DNA of 64,000 bases from JAGXSE01 sp040757295 (GCA_040757295.1 JBFLXH010000005.1:38325-102324), one strand, 5' to 3'; shown: positions 8,542 to 17,524, counted from the first letter of the stretch. A program made the numbers and translations. Notes: generated by a model from the letters alone, not told the origin.

Positions 8542-9162
8542 CTAAGTGGAATAAATCCCCTTTTGAATAATATACCTTTCTACTGTTTCAGGTAATAAGT
8601 ATTTGATTGTTCTCTTTTCTCGCACCCGGCAGCGGATATCAGTTGAAGAAATGGATAAGGCCGGCACCTCAAGCTGGTGAATCCTGTCCCTGGCTGCTGG
8701 AGGAAGCTGTTCCAGGGTAGGGTCAAGCTCAAGATTATAGCCGGGTCTGGTGGCAGCGATGAACTCGCACAGATCAACCAGGCGATGAACCTGCTTCCAT
8801 GTGAGTATTTCTAAAATTGCATCAGCGCCGGTGATAAAGTATAAGCGGCAATTGCTGCCATAGGCTTGGGCAAAATAGGATACCGTATCAATGGCAAAGG
8901 AATATCCTGGGCGGTTAATTTCCACATCGGAAATATGAAAATAAGGATTGGAGGCTATGGCCAGCTTGGTCATTTCGTACCGGTGCAGCGCATCGGTAAC
9001 TCGATAGTCCTTTTTATGAGGAGGCATACCAGCAGGGACAAATATTACTTGTTCCAGCCGAAACTGATCCCGCGCTTCCTCCGCCGTAACCAAGTGGCCT
9101 AAGTGAACTGGATCAAAGGTTCCGCCCATTAGGCCTATCCTCAAATCCTGGTTTGCGCTCAC
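8542..9162 (-). CDS. nadD: nicotinate-nucleotide adenylyltransferase
   Basis: NadD signatures are clear: GLMGGTFDPVHLGHL (the nucleotidyltransferase HxGH motif), VIFVPAGMPPHKK, and the C-terminal SISSTDIRCRVREKRTIKYLLP. It makes nicotinate adenine dinucleotide from NaMN and ATP in NAD synthesis. I place the start at GTG 9162 (reading SANQDLRIGLMGG after it) because GGGAGGT sits just upstream; a longer frame adds 21 residues without family similarity. That gives 206 residues, close to the norm. It lies downstream of proA with about 100 bases between. Confidence 0.93.
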   Translation of the reverse strand: MSANQDLRIGLMGGTFDPVHLGHLVTAEEARDQFRLEQVIFVPAGMPPHKKDYRVTDALHRYEMTKLAIASNPYFHISDVEINRPGYSFAIDTVSYFAQAYGSNCRLYFITGADAILEILTWKQVHRLVDLCEFIAATRPGYNLELDPTLEQLPPAARDRIHQLEVPALSISSTDIRCRVREKRTIKYLLPETVERYIIQKGIYST

Positions 9163-9261
9163 GCTGTACCTCCCGCAAAGTCTTATGCTTGCCAACATTC
9201 TAACAAATATTTTTTCTGGCTGCAAACCAGTTTTACCAAATGTTTCCTGGCAAATTTCCGA

Positions 9262-10524
9262 TTATTGTCTTATATGACCATCCCCATAAACAATGTATTT
9301 TAGACTTGTCAAGGTTTCCAATCCCATCGGCCCTCTGGCATGAAGCTTTTGGGTGCTAATTCCTATTTCCGCCCCTAATCCATACTCTCCTCCGTCGGTA
9401 AACCGGGTCGAGGCATTTACGTAAACCGCGGCGGCATCCACTTCCTGCAGAAACCTGCGGGCCCGCTGGTAGTCACTAGTTACAATGGCCTCTGAATGCT
9501 TGCTGCCATAGCGGTTGATATGGTCAAGAGCATCCTCCATGCTATCCACTACCTTAACCGCCAAAATCAGAGCCAGGTATTCGGTTTCCCAATCCTCTTC
9601 CGTTGCGGGCTTGGCTTCAGGCAACAATTCCTGGGTAAACGGACAGCCCCGGATTTCTACTCCTAACTCTATTAAGCGTCGTCCCAGGGCCGGGACTATT
9701 TGTTCAGCCTCGGCCCTGTGCACCAGGAGGGTTTCAACCGCATTACATACCCCGGGCCGCTGGGTTTTGGCGTTGATCACGATTTCAGCCGCCATTTGCG
9801 GATTAGCGCTTTCGTCAATATAAATATGGCAGTTGCCGACCCCGGTTTCGATCACCGGAACCGTAGAATTGGTTACCACTGCCCGGATCAACCCGGCTCC
9901 ACCCCTGGGAATTAATACATCCAAGTAATCCCGCATCTGCATCATGATTGTAATAGCTTCTCTTTCAGCAGTTTCAATTAACTGGAAGCTTCCTAAAGGC
10001 AGTTTGCTGTCGGCAAGAGTCTGATTTAAAGCCTCTACAATAGCCAAATTTGACTGCAAAGCTTCAGAGCCGCCTCTTAAAATGACGGCATTTCCCGTTT
10101 TTAAAGAGAGGGCTACTGCATCAACAGTTACATTAGGCCTTGCCTCGTAAATCATGCCGACTACCCCTAAGGGCACCCTGATTTGGCCGATTTGCAGACC
10201 GTTAGGCCGTGTCCACATGCGGATTACCTCGCCAATAGGATCAGGCAAAAGGGCTACCTCCCGCAAAGCATTAGCCATCCCTTTTACTCGCTGGCTATTG
10301 AGCAGTAAACGGTCAAGCAAGGCTCCGGAAATGCCTTTATCGCGGGCACTTTTCATGTCGATTTGGTTAGCCGCCAAGATGTCTTTTTCCCGCTCTTCGA
10401 TGGCTGTTGCCATAGCAAGCAAGGCTTTGTTTTTGGCTGCCGTCGACAACGAGCCTAATTTTCTGGCTGCCTCCCTAGCCAGGCGGCCTTGGGCAAATAG
10501 CCTTTCATGCAGTTCGTCGTTCAC
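9262..10524 (-). CDS. proA: gamma-glutamyl phosphate reductase
   Basis: The 420-residue protein has the ProA pattern throughout: IYEARPNVTVDA, LKTGNAVILRGG, LIPRGGAGLI, and the catalytic Cys in TQRPGVCNA. It reduces glutamyl-5-phosphate with NADPH to glutamate semialdehyde in proline synthesis. The start is GTG 10524 (NDELHERL) with a G-rich box upstream, 18 bases after the proB stop, so the two form an operon. Confidence 0.95.
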   Translation of the reverse strand: MNDELHERLFAQGRLAREAARKLGSLSTAAKNKALLAMATAIEEREKDILAANQIDMKSARDKGISGALLDRLLLNSQRVKGMANALREVALLPDPIGEVIRMWTRPNGLQIGQIRVPLGVVGMIYEARPNVTVDAVALSLKTGNAVILRGGSEALQSNLAIVEALNQTLADSKLPLGSFQLIETAEREAITIMMQMRDYLDVLIPRGGAGLIRAVVTNSTVPVIETGVGNCHIYIDESANPQMAAEIVINAKTQRPGVCNAVETLLVHRAEAEQIVPALGRRLIELGVEIRGCPFTQELLPEAKPATEEDWETEYLALILAVKVVDSMEDALDHINRYGSKHSEAIVTSDYQRARRFLQEVDAAAVYVNASTRFTDGGEYGLGAEIGISTQKLHARGPMGLETLTSLKYIVYGDGHIRQ

Positions 10525-10542
10525 ATATACCCCCCCCGTTGT

Positions 10543-11682
10543 TTAATTGCAGCTGATCACCAGGTTATTCCTATGAATAACCTCATCATAGTCCTTATAG
10601 CCTAAGATATTAATAATCTCCGCTGTCTTGCGTCCCTTGATCCGCCTGATTTCTTCCGCACTGTAATTGACCATTCCCCTGCCAATTTCGGCGCCGTCCG
10701 GATCCTGGATACTAACTACATTACCTGGCTCAAAATACCCCTCAACTCTGGTAATGCCTATGGGCAGGAGGCTCTTCCCTGTTAAACGGACGGCCTCGGC
10801 AGCCCCTTTATCCACATGAATCTCGCCCTGTACCGGGGAACCAAAGGCAATCCATCTTTCTTTGGTGTGCAGGCGGGTATCTTTGGGGACAAATAGAGTC
10901 CCCAGGGCTTCCCCCGCCAAGAGCCCGGCCAGAACACCGGCTCGCTTACCATTAGCTATTACCATAGGGATGCCGGAGTTCATAGCAATTTTGGCGGCTG
11001 CAATCTTGGTGCCCATTCCCCCTGTACCCAGAGTGGAACCAGCTCCGCCAGCCAGTTTTTCAATCTCCGGGTTGATTTCCCGCACCAGAGGGATTATCCT
11101 AGCGCTTTCGTCAGTCCTTGGATCGCCGTTATAAAGGCCATCGATATCAGACAACAACACTAAGAGTTCCGCATCCACCAAACCGGCCACCAGAGCCGAA
11201 AGAGTATCGTTATCTCCTACCCGCATCTCTTCAACAGCCACAGTATCGTTTTCATTGACTACCGGAATAACCCGATACTGGAGCAGGGTCAGCAAGGTAT
11301 TTCTGGCGTTTAGGAAACGGCGCCGGTTATTCATATCCTCTCTGGTAAGCAGAACCTGACCCACAGCGTAACCGTACTCACTGAACAGTTTCTCATACAT
11401 ATGCATTAACAGTCCCTGACCTACTGCTGCGGCAGCCTGTTTTTCGGGAATTGTTTTGGGCTTTTTGTTAAATCCCAACCTGCCCATCCCGGCCCCAATG
11501 GCTCCCGAGGTTACCAAAACTACCTGGCGTCCCTGGTTGGCCAGGTCAGCCAACTCCCGCACCAGCCTTTCCAGTTGGGCCAGGTTTAACTTGCCGGTAC
11601 CATGAGTCAAGGAACTGGTACCGACTTTTACCACTAACCTTTCTGCCCCGGCTAGCCCCTTGCGAGCTTCTGTCTCCACCAT
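10543..11682 (-). CDS. proB: glutamate 5-kinase
   Basis: The 379-residue protein has the amino-acid kinase domain (LVVKVGTSSLT, VLVTSGAIGAGM, VNENDTV, LSDIDGLY, GTGGMGTKIAAA) followed by a C-terminal PUA domain (GEIHVDKGAAEAV... and VNYSAEEIRRIKG). It phosphorylates glutamate as the first step of proline synthesis. The PUA domain is common in full-length ProB, where proline feedback acts on the kinase domain. GAGGTGGG precedes the ATG. It is followed by proA. Confidence 0.95.
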   Translation of the reverse strand: MVETEARKGLAGAERLVVKVGTSSLTHGTGKLNLAQLERLVRELADLANQGRQVVLVTSGAIGAGMGRLGFNKKPKTIPEKQAAAAVGQGLLMHMYEKLFSEYGYAVGQVLLTREDMNNRRRFLNARNTLLTLLQYRVIPVVNENDTVAVEEMRVGDNDTLSALVAGLVDAELLVLLSDIDGLYNGDPRTDESARIIPLVREINPEIEKLAGGAGSTLGTGGMGTKIAAAKIAMNSGIPMVIANGKRAGVLAGLLAGEALGTLFVPKDTRLHTKERWIAFGSPVQGEIHVDKGAAEAVRLTGKSLLPIGITRVEGYFEPGNVVSIQDPDGAEIGRGMVNYSAEEIRRIKGRKTAEIINILGYKDYDEVIHRNNLVISCN

Positions 11683-12027
11683 CTACACCCACCTCATTAA
11701 ATTAGGTAGTCAGAATTCAGCACTTAGTATTCAGAATTTTTCACGCAACCGTCCTCCCATTCTGACTCCTGCCCTGAAAATAAAATTTCCTGTTAGGTTT
11801 TTAAAGGCTACTTGACTGCCTTGGTGTTACCTCTGTAAACGACGGCGCTCTTATTCCTGAACGAGCTCGGTCACCGTGCGGGAGACTTGGCGGCTTTGCC
11901 GCCTTAGTCGGACGGTCTACCCCTTGCGGGTATTCGGGACGCACCGGAACCCGGGCCTACGGCCCTCAAACACCGGCTGCGTCTAATCCTCAGGTTCCTC
12001 GCTCTTTGAACTTAAGCGCCGTAATGT
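11683..12027. other. gene-free stretch with direct repeats and GC-rich hairpins
   Basis: This is non-coding sequence between yhbY and proB. A 23-base sequence beginning ATTAGGTAGTC and ending AATTCAGCAC occurs at 11701-11723 and again, with one mismatch, at 12128-12150 inside the yhbY frame. Between them lies a GC-rich block (about 11830-12000) with short hairpins such as GGCGGC/GCCGCC and GGGCC/GGCCC. No known RNA family is recognised. It looks like inserted repeat material. Confidence 0.5.
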
Positions 12028-12543
12028 TTACTTCCGGTAATCACCAATGCATCCTAGTTTGAAAATACAATTTTCCTCGCCTGATGGTGCCGCCATAGGC
12101 GGCATGGGGGTCTGACTCCTGTTACTTATTAGGTAGTCGGAATTCAGCACCCAAGACAGGAGAACCGTCCCCTTGTCTCCGGCCAGCACCCAAGACAGGA
12201 GAACCGTCCCCTTGTCTATTCGGCCAGCACCCAAGACAGGAGAACCGTCCCCTTGTCTATTCTGCGGTTTTTTCTTGGAAGGCCGGTAAAAAAGAAGGGT
12301 GCGGCCAATAACCTGCACCAGGTCCGCGCCGGTACCCTGAGCCAGATCAACCGCCACTTGTTCAGTTTCTTCTTCGCAGTTTTGCAGGACCTTAGCCTTC
12401 ACCAATTCCCTGGCCTCCAGGGCCTCGTCCAATTGGCGCAAGACATTGTCATTAAGCCCGCCCTTGCCCACCTGAACGATTGCCTCCAGGCTCGTCCCCA
12501 TGGCTCTTAAATAGCGCTTCTGTTTTCCGCTTAAGGCTGCCAT
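12028..12543 (-). CDS. yhbY: YhbY/CRS1-type RNA-binding protein with a repeat-derived C-terminal extension
   Basis: Residues 1 to about 96 are a complete CRM/YhbY domain (LSGKQKRYLRAMG, GKGGLNDNVLRQLDEALEARELVKAKVLQ, IGRTLLFYRPS), which binds pre-ribosomal RNA of the 50S particle. The start ATG 12543 has GGGAGGA upstream. The family normally stops near residue 97-105. Here the frame runs on for about 70 residues through three copies of a 39-41-base repeat and flanking repeat DNA, giving GTVLLSWVLAG-like peptides and a Cys-containing tail unrelated to any family. The native stop appears to have been lost by the insertion. The tail may be tolerated or trimmed. Confidence 0.85.
   Translation of the reverse strand: MAALSGKQKRYLRAMGTSLEAIVQVGKGGLNDNVLRQLDEALEARELVKAKVLQNCEEETEQVAVDLAQGTGADLVQVIGRTLLFYRPSKKKPQNRQGDGSPVLGAGRIDKGTVLLSWVLAGDKGTVLLSWVLNSDYLISNRSQTPMPPMAAPSGEENCIFKLGCIGDYRK
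12145..12262 (-). repeat. tandem repeat, three units of 39-41 bp
   Basis: The unit begins CAGCACCCAAGACAGGAG and continues with AACCGTCCCCTTGTCT. Units start at 12145, 12184 and 12225. Each contains an imperfect palindrome (AGACAGG...CCTTGTCT). The array lies inside the 3' part of the yhbY frame. With only three units and no spacers of CRISPR type, it is not a CRISPR array. Confidence 0.85.
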
Positions 12544-12560
12544 ACTGTTCCTCCCCACGT

Positions 12561-13838
12561 TTATGCCTCGTCCACAAATTCAAACTCCTTTTTTTTGATG
12601 CGCACCATATCTCCGTTTTTCGCCCCAAGCTCCCTTAGGGCCTGGTCAACGCCAATTATCTTTAAGATCTTTGCAAATCTTTTAACAGCGGCCTCGTTAG
12701 CGAAATTTGTCATCGCCAGGTGGCGTTCGACCTCCTTACCAGCTACAACAAATACATTTCCATCCCGTTCGATAGTAAAACGCTCCTCTGCCGTAGCCAT
12801 CCGGTGAACCACATACTCCGGAACCGTTTCAGGCTCTTCCTCCGGCAGGGCCGCCAAGGCCTCCGCTACCCTCCGCATCAGGGCCTCAAGGCCCTGACCG
12901 GTAGCAGCGGAAATAGGAAACACTTCATATTCTTCTTCAAAATGCTCCCTGAAGCGCTGCAGGTTTTCCTGGGCCTGGGGGAGGTCCATCTTATTAGCCG
13001 CCACCAACTGGGGACGCTCTAAAAGTTTGGGGTTATACAGCTCCAGTTCCTTGTTGATGGTGATAAAGTCCTGCACAACATCCCGCCCCTCAGTCGCAGC
13101 AGCATCCAATACATGGACAAGGAGTTTAGTCCGTTCAATATGCTGCAAAAAATCGTGGCCTAAACCAGCCCCCTGGTGGGCGCCTTCAATTAAGCCTGGA
13201 ATATCAGCCACTACAAAGCTTTCTCCGCTTTCCTTCTGTACCACGCCCAGATAGGGAACCAAAGTGGTAAATGGGTAATCTGCCACTTTGGGTTTTGCTG
13301 CTGAGATCCTGGAAATCAGGGTAGACTTTCCTGCGTTTGGAAACCCGATTAAGCCTACATCCGCCAAGAGCCGCAACTCCAATTCCAGCCAGCGCTCTTC
13401 GCCTGGCTCACCGTTTTCCGCCAAAGTGGGCACTCGGTTCTGGGCGCTGGCAAAACGGGCATTGCCCCGCCCCCCTCTGCCGCCTTTTGCCGCTACAAAA
13501 CGATCTTCCGGTCCAACCAGATCGGCAATCAGTTCACCCGATTCCGCATCTTTAACCATAGTCCCCGGGGGAACCTTTATTACCAGGTCCTCCCCGCCGC
13601 TGCCATGCATGTTTTTACCCTGGCCATGCTGGCCCCTTTCGGCTTTATAATGGCGCTTGTAGCGAAAATCCACTAGTGTCCTTAAACCGGGGTCAGTGAC
13701 CAGGATTACATCTCCGCCTTTACCCCCATCCCCTCCGCTGGGGCCTCCCTGAGGGACGTATTTCTCCCGCCTGAACGCAACAACTCCGTTGCCGCCATCG
13801 CCGCCCTTAACATAAATTTTTGCATGATCAAAGAACAT
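12561..13838 (-). CDS. obg: GTPase Obg
   Basis: The 425-residue protein has the three Obg parts: the Gly-rich Obg fold (1-158, YVKGGDGGNGVVAFRREKY, GPSGGDGGKGGDV), the G domain (GFPNAGKSTLI, DIPGLIEG, ANKMDLP) and the C-terminal OCT domain (about 345-425). It is an essential GTPase in 50S assembly and in sporulation and stress signalling. GAAGGTGA precedes the ATG. It lies downstream of spo0B, as in Bacillus, and is followed by yhbY after 17 bases. Confidence 0.96.
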   Translation of the reverse strand: MFFDHAKIYVKGGDGGNGVVAFRREKYVPQGGPSGGDGGKGGDVILVTDPGLRTLVDFRYKRHYKAERGQHGQGKNMHGSGGEDLVIKVPPGTMVKDAESGELIADLVGPEDRFVAAKGGRGGRGNARFASAQNRVPTLAENGEPGEERWLELELRLLADVGLIGFPNAGKSTLISRISAAKPKVADYPFTTLVPYLGVVQKESGESFVVADIPGLIEGAHQGAGLGHDFLQHIERTKLLVHVLDAAATEGRDVVQDFITINKELELYNPKLLERPQLVAANKMDLPQAQENLQRFREHFEEEYEVFPISAATGQGLEALMRRVAEALAALPEEEPETVPEYVVHRMATAEERFTIERDGNVFVVAGKEVERHLAMTNFANEAAVKRFAKILKIIGVDQALRELGAKNGDMVRIKKKEFEFVDEA

Positions 13839-13975
13839 ATACTATTCACCTTCAAATAACAATTTACCAGCCCTTAATAAAACTATTTGACTGCCTTGGG
13901 GTTTGTCGCTAGCTAATATTCTTATTTATGTTTTCCAATGTGGGTTTATTGCAATCCTGGCCAGGTGAGATTCAA

Positions 13976-14545
13976 TTAACTGTTTTTTCGCTTTTCCAGG
14001 GAGATTTCCCAACCGCCGGCTATCGACCGGCCTGAACAGCTTATATCCCTTTCATTACAGGAAAGAAACAGGTGTTCAAAAGCCTCTTTTACTCTTTCAA
14101 AGGTGTTATCTTGCCAGTTAACCTGAAATCTTAACCAGTCAAAATCCTGGCTTACCGATAATTGGGCTTGTAGCCATTTATCTTCTCGGATCTCAATAGC
14201 AAATCCTGCCAAAACCAGGTCCCAGGCCATACTTACTATCTCTTCCGGCAACAGGCACTCGGCCGGAAAACCAGGCGTTTGGCAGTCAAAACTTGCATAT
14301 ACCCCCATGTCCTCAGCCTTTTTCCTGTTAAGAAGACAGCAGAGCGCCAGACCAGGGGGCTGAAGCGAAAACAAGGCGCTGCCGGCAGAGACCTGAGCAA
14401 TGGCTTCCCGGGCATATTCATGGGCCTTTTGATGCCGGTTTAGCTGCAGGTAACCGACAATAACTTGAAGGTGATTTAAAAAATCGTGCCTTTCGGTTCT
14501 TAAGATAGAGATCAGGTCCCTAGACTCCTCTTGACCAGTCGCCAT
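13976..14545 (-). CDS. spo0B: Spo0B-like sporulation phosphotransferase
   Basis: The 189-residue protein has a Spo0B-type helical hairpin with the phospho-accepting His in TERHDFLNHLQVIVGYLQL (His20), followed by a degenerate ATPase-like domain. Its place between rpmA and obg is exactly that of spo0B in Bacillus. In Bacillus it passes phosphate from Spo0F to Spo0A. In Clostridia, where the phosphorelay is usually missing, the product may act as a sensor-kinase partner. Sequence similarity beyond the His box is weak, so the name rests on motif plus position. It reads from its own upstream region after the rpmA terminator. Confidence 0.8.
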   Translation of the reverse strand: MATGQEESRDLISILRTERHDFLNHLQVIVGYLQLNRHQKAHEYAREAIAQVSAGSALFSLQPPGLALCCLLNRKKAEDMGVYASFDCQTPGFPAECLLPEEIVSMAWDLVLAGFAIEIREDKWLQAQLSVSQDFDWLRFQVNWQDNTFERVKEAFEHLFLSCNERDISCSGRSIAGGWEISLEKRKNS

Positions 14546-14716
14546 TTTCTAGTACCCCCCTGGAAGCGTTGGCTATATCATTAATTTACCATATCAAACC
14601 ACGGACGCAAAAGAACAAAATCTTCTTTTCGAAAACTTAATATGGCTGATTTTCTTGAAACCCATTACGGAAATTATGAATTATCCACATTTTTTAAAGG
14701 AGCATAATTTCCTGGT

Positions 14717-14752
14717 AAAAAAAAAAAGAAAAACCCCGCAGCGGGGTTTTTC
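14717..14752 (-). terminator. rho-independent terminator after rpmA
   Basis: The minus strand has ACCCCGC/GCGGGGT (14733-14747) followed by TTTTTC and a run of T. It ends the rplU-prp-rpmA operon. Confidence 0.92.
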
Positions 14753-14760
14753 TAAACTGC

Positions 14761-15039
14761 CTATAATGCGTATACGCTGACCTGCTTTTTGTCTCTGCCC
14801 ATGCGCTCGAATTTAACCTTGCCGCCAACCAGGGCAAATAAGGTGTCGTCTTTGCCAATACCAACATTTTCACCAGGATGAATTCTGGTACCTCTTTGCC
14901 TTACGATAATGCTTCCGGCGTTAATAACCTGCCCGTCGTGACTTTTTACTCCAAGACGCTTCGGCAGGCTGTCACGACCGTTACGAGAACTGCCAACCCC
15001 TTTTTTATGCGCAAACAGCTGTAAGTTCATTTTAATCAT
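14761..15039 (-). CDS. rpmA: ribosomal protein L27
   Basis: The 92-residue protein has the L27 core HKKGVGSSRNGRDSLPKRLG and GSIIVRQRGTRIHPG. The N-terminus MIKMNLQLFA is the extension typical of Firmicutes that is removed by the protease Prp after the LQLFA motif before L27 can work at the peptidyl transferase centre. I chose ATG 15039, with GAGGAGGTG upstream, over a longer frame with no such box. The first 8 bases overlap the end of prp, so the protease and its substrate are co-translated. Confidence 0.95.
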   Translation of the reverse strand: MIKMNLQLFAHKKGVGSSRNGRDSLPKRLGVKSHDGQVINAGSIIVRQRGTRIHPGENVGIGKDDTLFALVGGKVKFERMGRDKKQVSVYAL

Positions 15040-15370
15040 AGCTATACACCTCCTCTGATATTTCCACATACTTGCCGTAGTTTTCCTTGATAGCAGTTAA
15101 CCCTAAATACATTGTTCGCAGAATTGTTTCCGCCTGCAGAGCTTCTTTTCCCGTAACAGGGCGGGCGCGGCAATCCAAAAAACCATCTCTGACTTCCACA
15201 TCCACTCTGTTGCCCAAGTAATGGCAAAGACCAAGAACCGCAGTCTGAGCCAGCACTGAAACCGCTGCACAAACAATATCTTTTCCCGCTGGAGCAAAAC
15301 CGGAGTGTCCCTGGGCTTTGAAACCTGACAACCGCCCCTCCGGTGTTTGATAAAAAGAGACAGTAACCAT
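15032..15370 (-). CDS. prp: ribosomal-processing cysteine protease Prp
   Basis: The 112-residue protein has the YsxB/Prp motif GHSGFAPAGKDIVCAAVS, with His22 and Cys34 matching the catalytic pair described for the Staphylococcus enzyme. It cleaves the N-terminal extension of L27. Its ATG overlaps the rplU stop (TAATG) and its stop overlaps the rpmA start by 8 bases, so the three genes are translationally coupled. Confidence 0.93.
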   Translation of the reverse strand: MVTVSFYQTPEGRLSGFKAQGHSGFAPAGKDIVCAAVSVLAQTAVLGLCHYLGNRVDVEVRDGFLDCRARPVTGKEALQAETILRTMYLGLTAIKENYGKYVEISEEVYSYD

Positions 15371-15684
15371 TAAGCCTGGATGCTTTCCACCACCAACTGG
15401 GTATAGGGTTGCCGGTGTCCTTGCTTGCGGCGATAGTTCTTCTTGGCTTTATACTTAAAAACAATGATTTTCTTGCCTTTTCCTTGGTGGTTAGCTCTAC
15501 AGATTACCTTAGCGCCGGAAACCGTAGGAGAACCTAATTTAAGGTCTCCGTCTACTGAAACAGCTAAAACAGTATCGATCTCAACAGGAGCCCCGTCTTC
15601 CACCGGAAGCTTCTCCACCCGCAATACCTGGCCTTCCTCTACGCGGTACTGTTTGCCTCCAGTTTGAATAATTGCGTATTTCAT
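15370..15684 (-). CDS. rplU: ribosomal protein L21
   Basis: The 104-residue protein carries MKYAIIQTGGKQYRVEEG at the start and GHRQPYTQLVVESI at the end, the L21 pattern. The start ATG 15684 has AAGGAGAGATATT in front; a longer frame adds 26 residues from the untranslated leader. It is the first gene of the rplU-prp-rpmA operon and has a consensus promoter and a folded leader upstream. Confidence 0.96.
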   Translation of the reverse strand: MKYAIIQTGGKQYRVEEGQVLRVEKLPVEDGAPVEIDTVLAVSVDGDLKLGSPTVSGAKVICRANHQGKGKKIIVFKYKAKKNYRRKQGHRQPYTQLVVESIQA

Positions 15685-15778
15685 AATATCTCTCCTTCGC
15701 CAAATACTCGCCTGCACGGGTAGCCTGGCGGCTTTTGATACCCTGCCAGAGCGGTTTTGCAACGTCTTACAAATAATG
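15685..15778 (-). promoter_or_regulatory. untranslated leader of rplU, probable L21 leader element
   Basis: About 90 bases separate the -10 box from the L21 start. The minus strand folds into a stem with GGGTA/TACCC arms (CAGGGTATC... and CAGGCTACCCG). Firmicutes carry an L21 autoregulatory leader at this place. I infer the identity from position and a matching hairpin; I could not compare it with a covariance model. Confidence 0.55.
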
Positions 15779-15807
15779 ATATTAGCACAGCCTCGTCATT
15801 CTGTCAA
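15779..15807 (-). promoter_or_regulatory. sigma-A promoter of the rplU operon
   Basis: Minus strand TTGACA (plus 15802-15807), a 17-base spacer and TAATAT (plus 15779-15784) are a near-perfect match to the vegetative consensus. Confidence 0.85.
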
Positions 15808-15844
15808 GGAAAGAACTCCCCTTAAAATCACGGCCTCCAGGACT

Positions 15845-17524
15845 TTAATGGGCTGTCAGAGGGCGAGCCTTTGCACTTGTGCGCAAGACCTTAATTATTT
15901 CCACCGGGATTTCCCGGCCCACCAGAGAAGCAGCTCCGGCCACATCTAAAATAAACCCGTTAACCCGGGCAATTCCATCCTGATTGTTTGCCGCATGGGT
16001 TTCTTCGATTTTCACCATAATAACCTCTCCGACTTGGACAGGCGCAGACAGGCCGCTGGCTTGCTCAAGGTCAATCCCCTTAATGTGAAACTCCTCCAAG
16101 TGCAGACTCTCCACTCCTTTTATTACCACCTGCTTCCCGGTACAGACCTCCAAATGGCGCAGGCCAGCGCCGCCGCTGCCAATAACCAAAGCTGCCACAG
16201 CAGGATTGGCCTCTACCAGCAGTACCGGATAAAGGCTAAATTCTGCAAAGGAAAGAATTTGCTTCTTGCAGCGCAAGCTAATCGTTTCTGCCGACAAAAC
16301 CTTTCCACTGCCCTCACAGTAAGGACAATCTTTCTGCAGCAATTTAGCCAGGCCCTGCCTTGCTTTTTTTCTCGTAAGCTCAACTAATCCCAGCCGAGTA
16401 AGACCCTGGATAGAGGTCTTGGTTTTATCTTTCTTCAGTTCGTCCTCCAGAGTTTTGAGGACCTTTTCCTGGTGGCTCAAATCCTCCATATCGATAAAAT
16501 CAATGATAATAATCCCGCCAGTATTGCGCAGGCGAATTTGCCTGGCTATCTCCACAGCAGCCTCTAAATTAGTCTTTAAGACCGTATCCGAAAGGTTGGT
16601 GCTGCCCACAAATTTACCCGTATTGACATCAATTGCTGTCAAGGCTTCCGTCTGGTCAATCACCAGGTACCCTCCGCACTTAAGCCAAACCTTACGCCGC
16701 AAAGCCTCCTGGATCTGGGAGTACACGTTATGGACAGAAAAAAGGTCCCTGTTATCCAGTCTCACTTTTGAACGTAAAGAGGGCGCCATGGCCTCCACCA
16801 TTTCCATCACCCTGTCATGGGCCTCCCGGGAATTGACGGTTAGCCGGTCCACTTCTGTGTTAAACAGGTCTCTTAATATCCGGTCCAGGAGTTCCACATC
16901 CCGGTGCAACAGGTGGGGGGCAGGAACTCGTTCTGATTTTGCTACAACCCTGTTCCATTGGTTGGCCAGGTTATGGAAATCCCTTGCCAGCTCCTCATTT
17001 GACACGCCTTCAGCAACCGTCCTTACTATTAATCCCATTGCAGGCGCCTTTATTTCCTGGGTCAATTTTTTGAGACGGTTCCGTTCGGCTTCACTTTCAA
17101 TTCGCCTGGATATTCCCACATAATCCACTCCGGGCATCAAGATAACGTATCGCCCAGGCAAGGTAATCCTGGTGGTAACTCGAGCCCCTTTACCGCCAAG
17201 AGGTTCCTTAGCAACCTGGACAATCAGTTCCTGTCCTTCCTTGACCAGGGCATCAATGGAGGGACGGGCCTGCTTGCTATTTTTTGCCTGATCACGGGGC
17301 GGTATTACATCCTCTACATAAAGAAAAGAGTTCCGATCAAGCCCAATGTCCACGAAAGCAGCCTGCATACCCGGAAGAACATTGATTACCCGGCCCTTGT
17401 AGATATTCCCCACCAAGCGGGAATGGACAGGCTGTTCCAAATATATTTCCACCAACCGGTGGTCCTCCAGTACAGCCACCGAGGTTTCCTCATCATCCAT
17501 TTGCACCAGCATTTCCCTATACAC
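15845..17524 (-). CDS. rng: Rne/Rng family ribonuclease (RNase G)
   Basis: The 559-residue protein has an S1-like RNA-binding region (GNIYKGRVINVLPGMQAAFVDIG), then the catalytic domain with metal-binding Asp residues in AIDVNTGKF and IIIDFIDM. The zinc-link motif CPYCEGSGK follows, and a C-terminal TRAM-like segment (AGLSAPVQVGEV...GREIPVEIIKVL) ends it. It cleaves single-stranded RNA 5'-end dependently and processes rRNA. The start is GTG 17524 with GGGGTGA upstream. It sits between the radical SAM pair and rplU, a conserved order in Peptococcaceae. Confidence 0.94.
   Translation of the reverse strand: MYREMLVQMDDEETSVAVLEDHRLVEIYLEQPVHSRLVGNIYKGRVINVLPGMQAAFVDIGLDRNSFLYVEDVIPPRDQAKNSKQARPSIDALVKEGQELIVQVAKEPLGGKGARVTTRITLPGRYVILMPGVDYVGISRRIESEAERNRLKKLTQEIKAPAMGLIVRTVAEGVSNEELARDFHNLANQWNRVVAKSERVPAPHLLHRDVELLDRILRDLFNTEVDRLTVNSREAHDRVMEMVEAMAPSLRSKVRLDNRDLFSVHNVYSQIQEALRRKVWLKCGGYLVIDQTEALTAIDVNTGKFVGSTNLSDTVLKTNLEAAVEIARQIRLRNTGGIIIIDFIDMEDLSHQEKVLKTLEDELKKDKTKTSIQGLTRLGLVELTRKKARQGLAKLLQKDCPYCEGSGKVLSAETISLRCKKQILSFAEFSLYPVLLVEANPAVAALVIGSGGAGLRHLEVCTGKQVVIKGVESLHLEEFHIKGIDLEQASGLSAPVQVGEVIMVKIEETHAANNQDGIARVNGFILDVAGAASLVGREIPVEIIKVLRTSAKARPLTAH

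Noticed and set aside
12145..12262. Tandem repeat considered as a CRISPR array
   Set aside because: Three units of 39-41 bp directly abut, without unique spacers and without cas genes; the units lie within the yhbY frame.
15040..15464. Longer starts for rpmA and alternative frames over prp
   Set aside because: The frames overlap prp, and the strong GAGGAGGTG box belongs to the shorter L27 start; the alternative frames lack family similarity.
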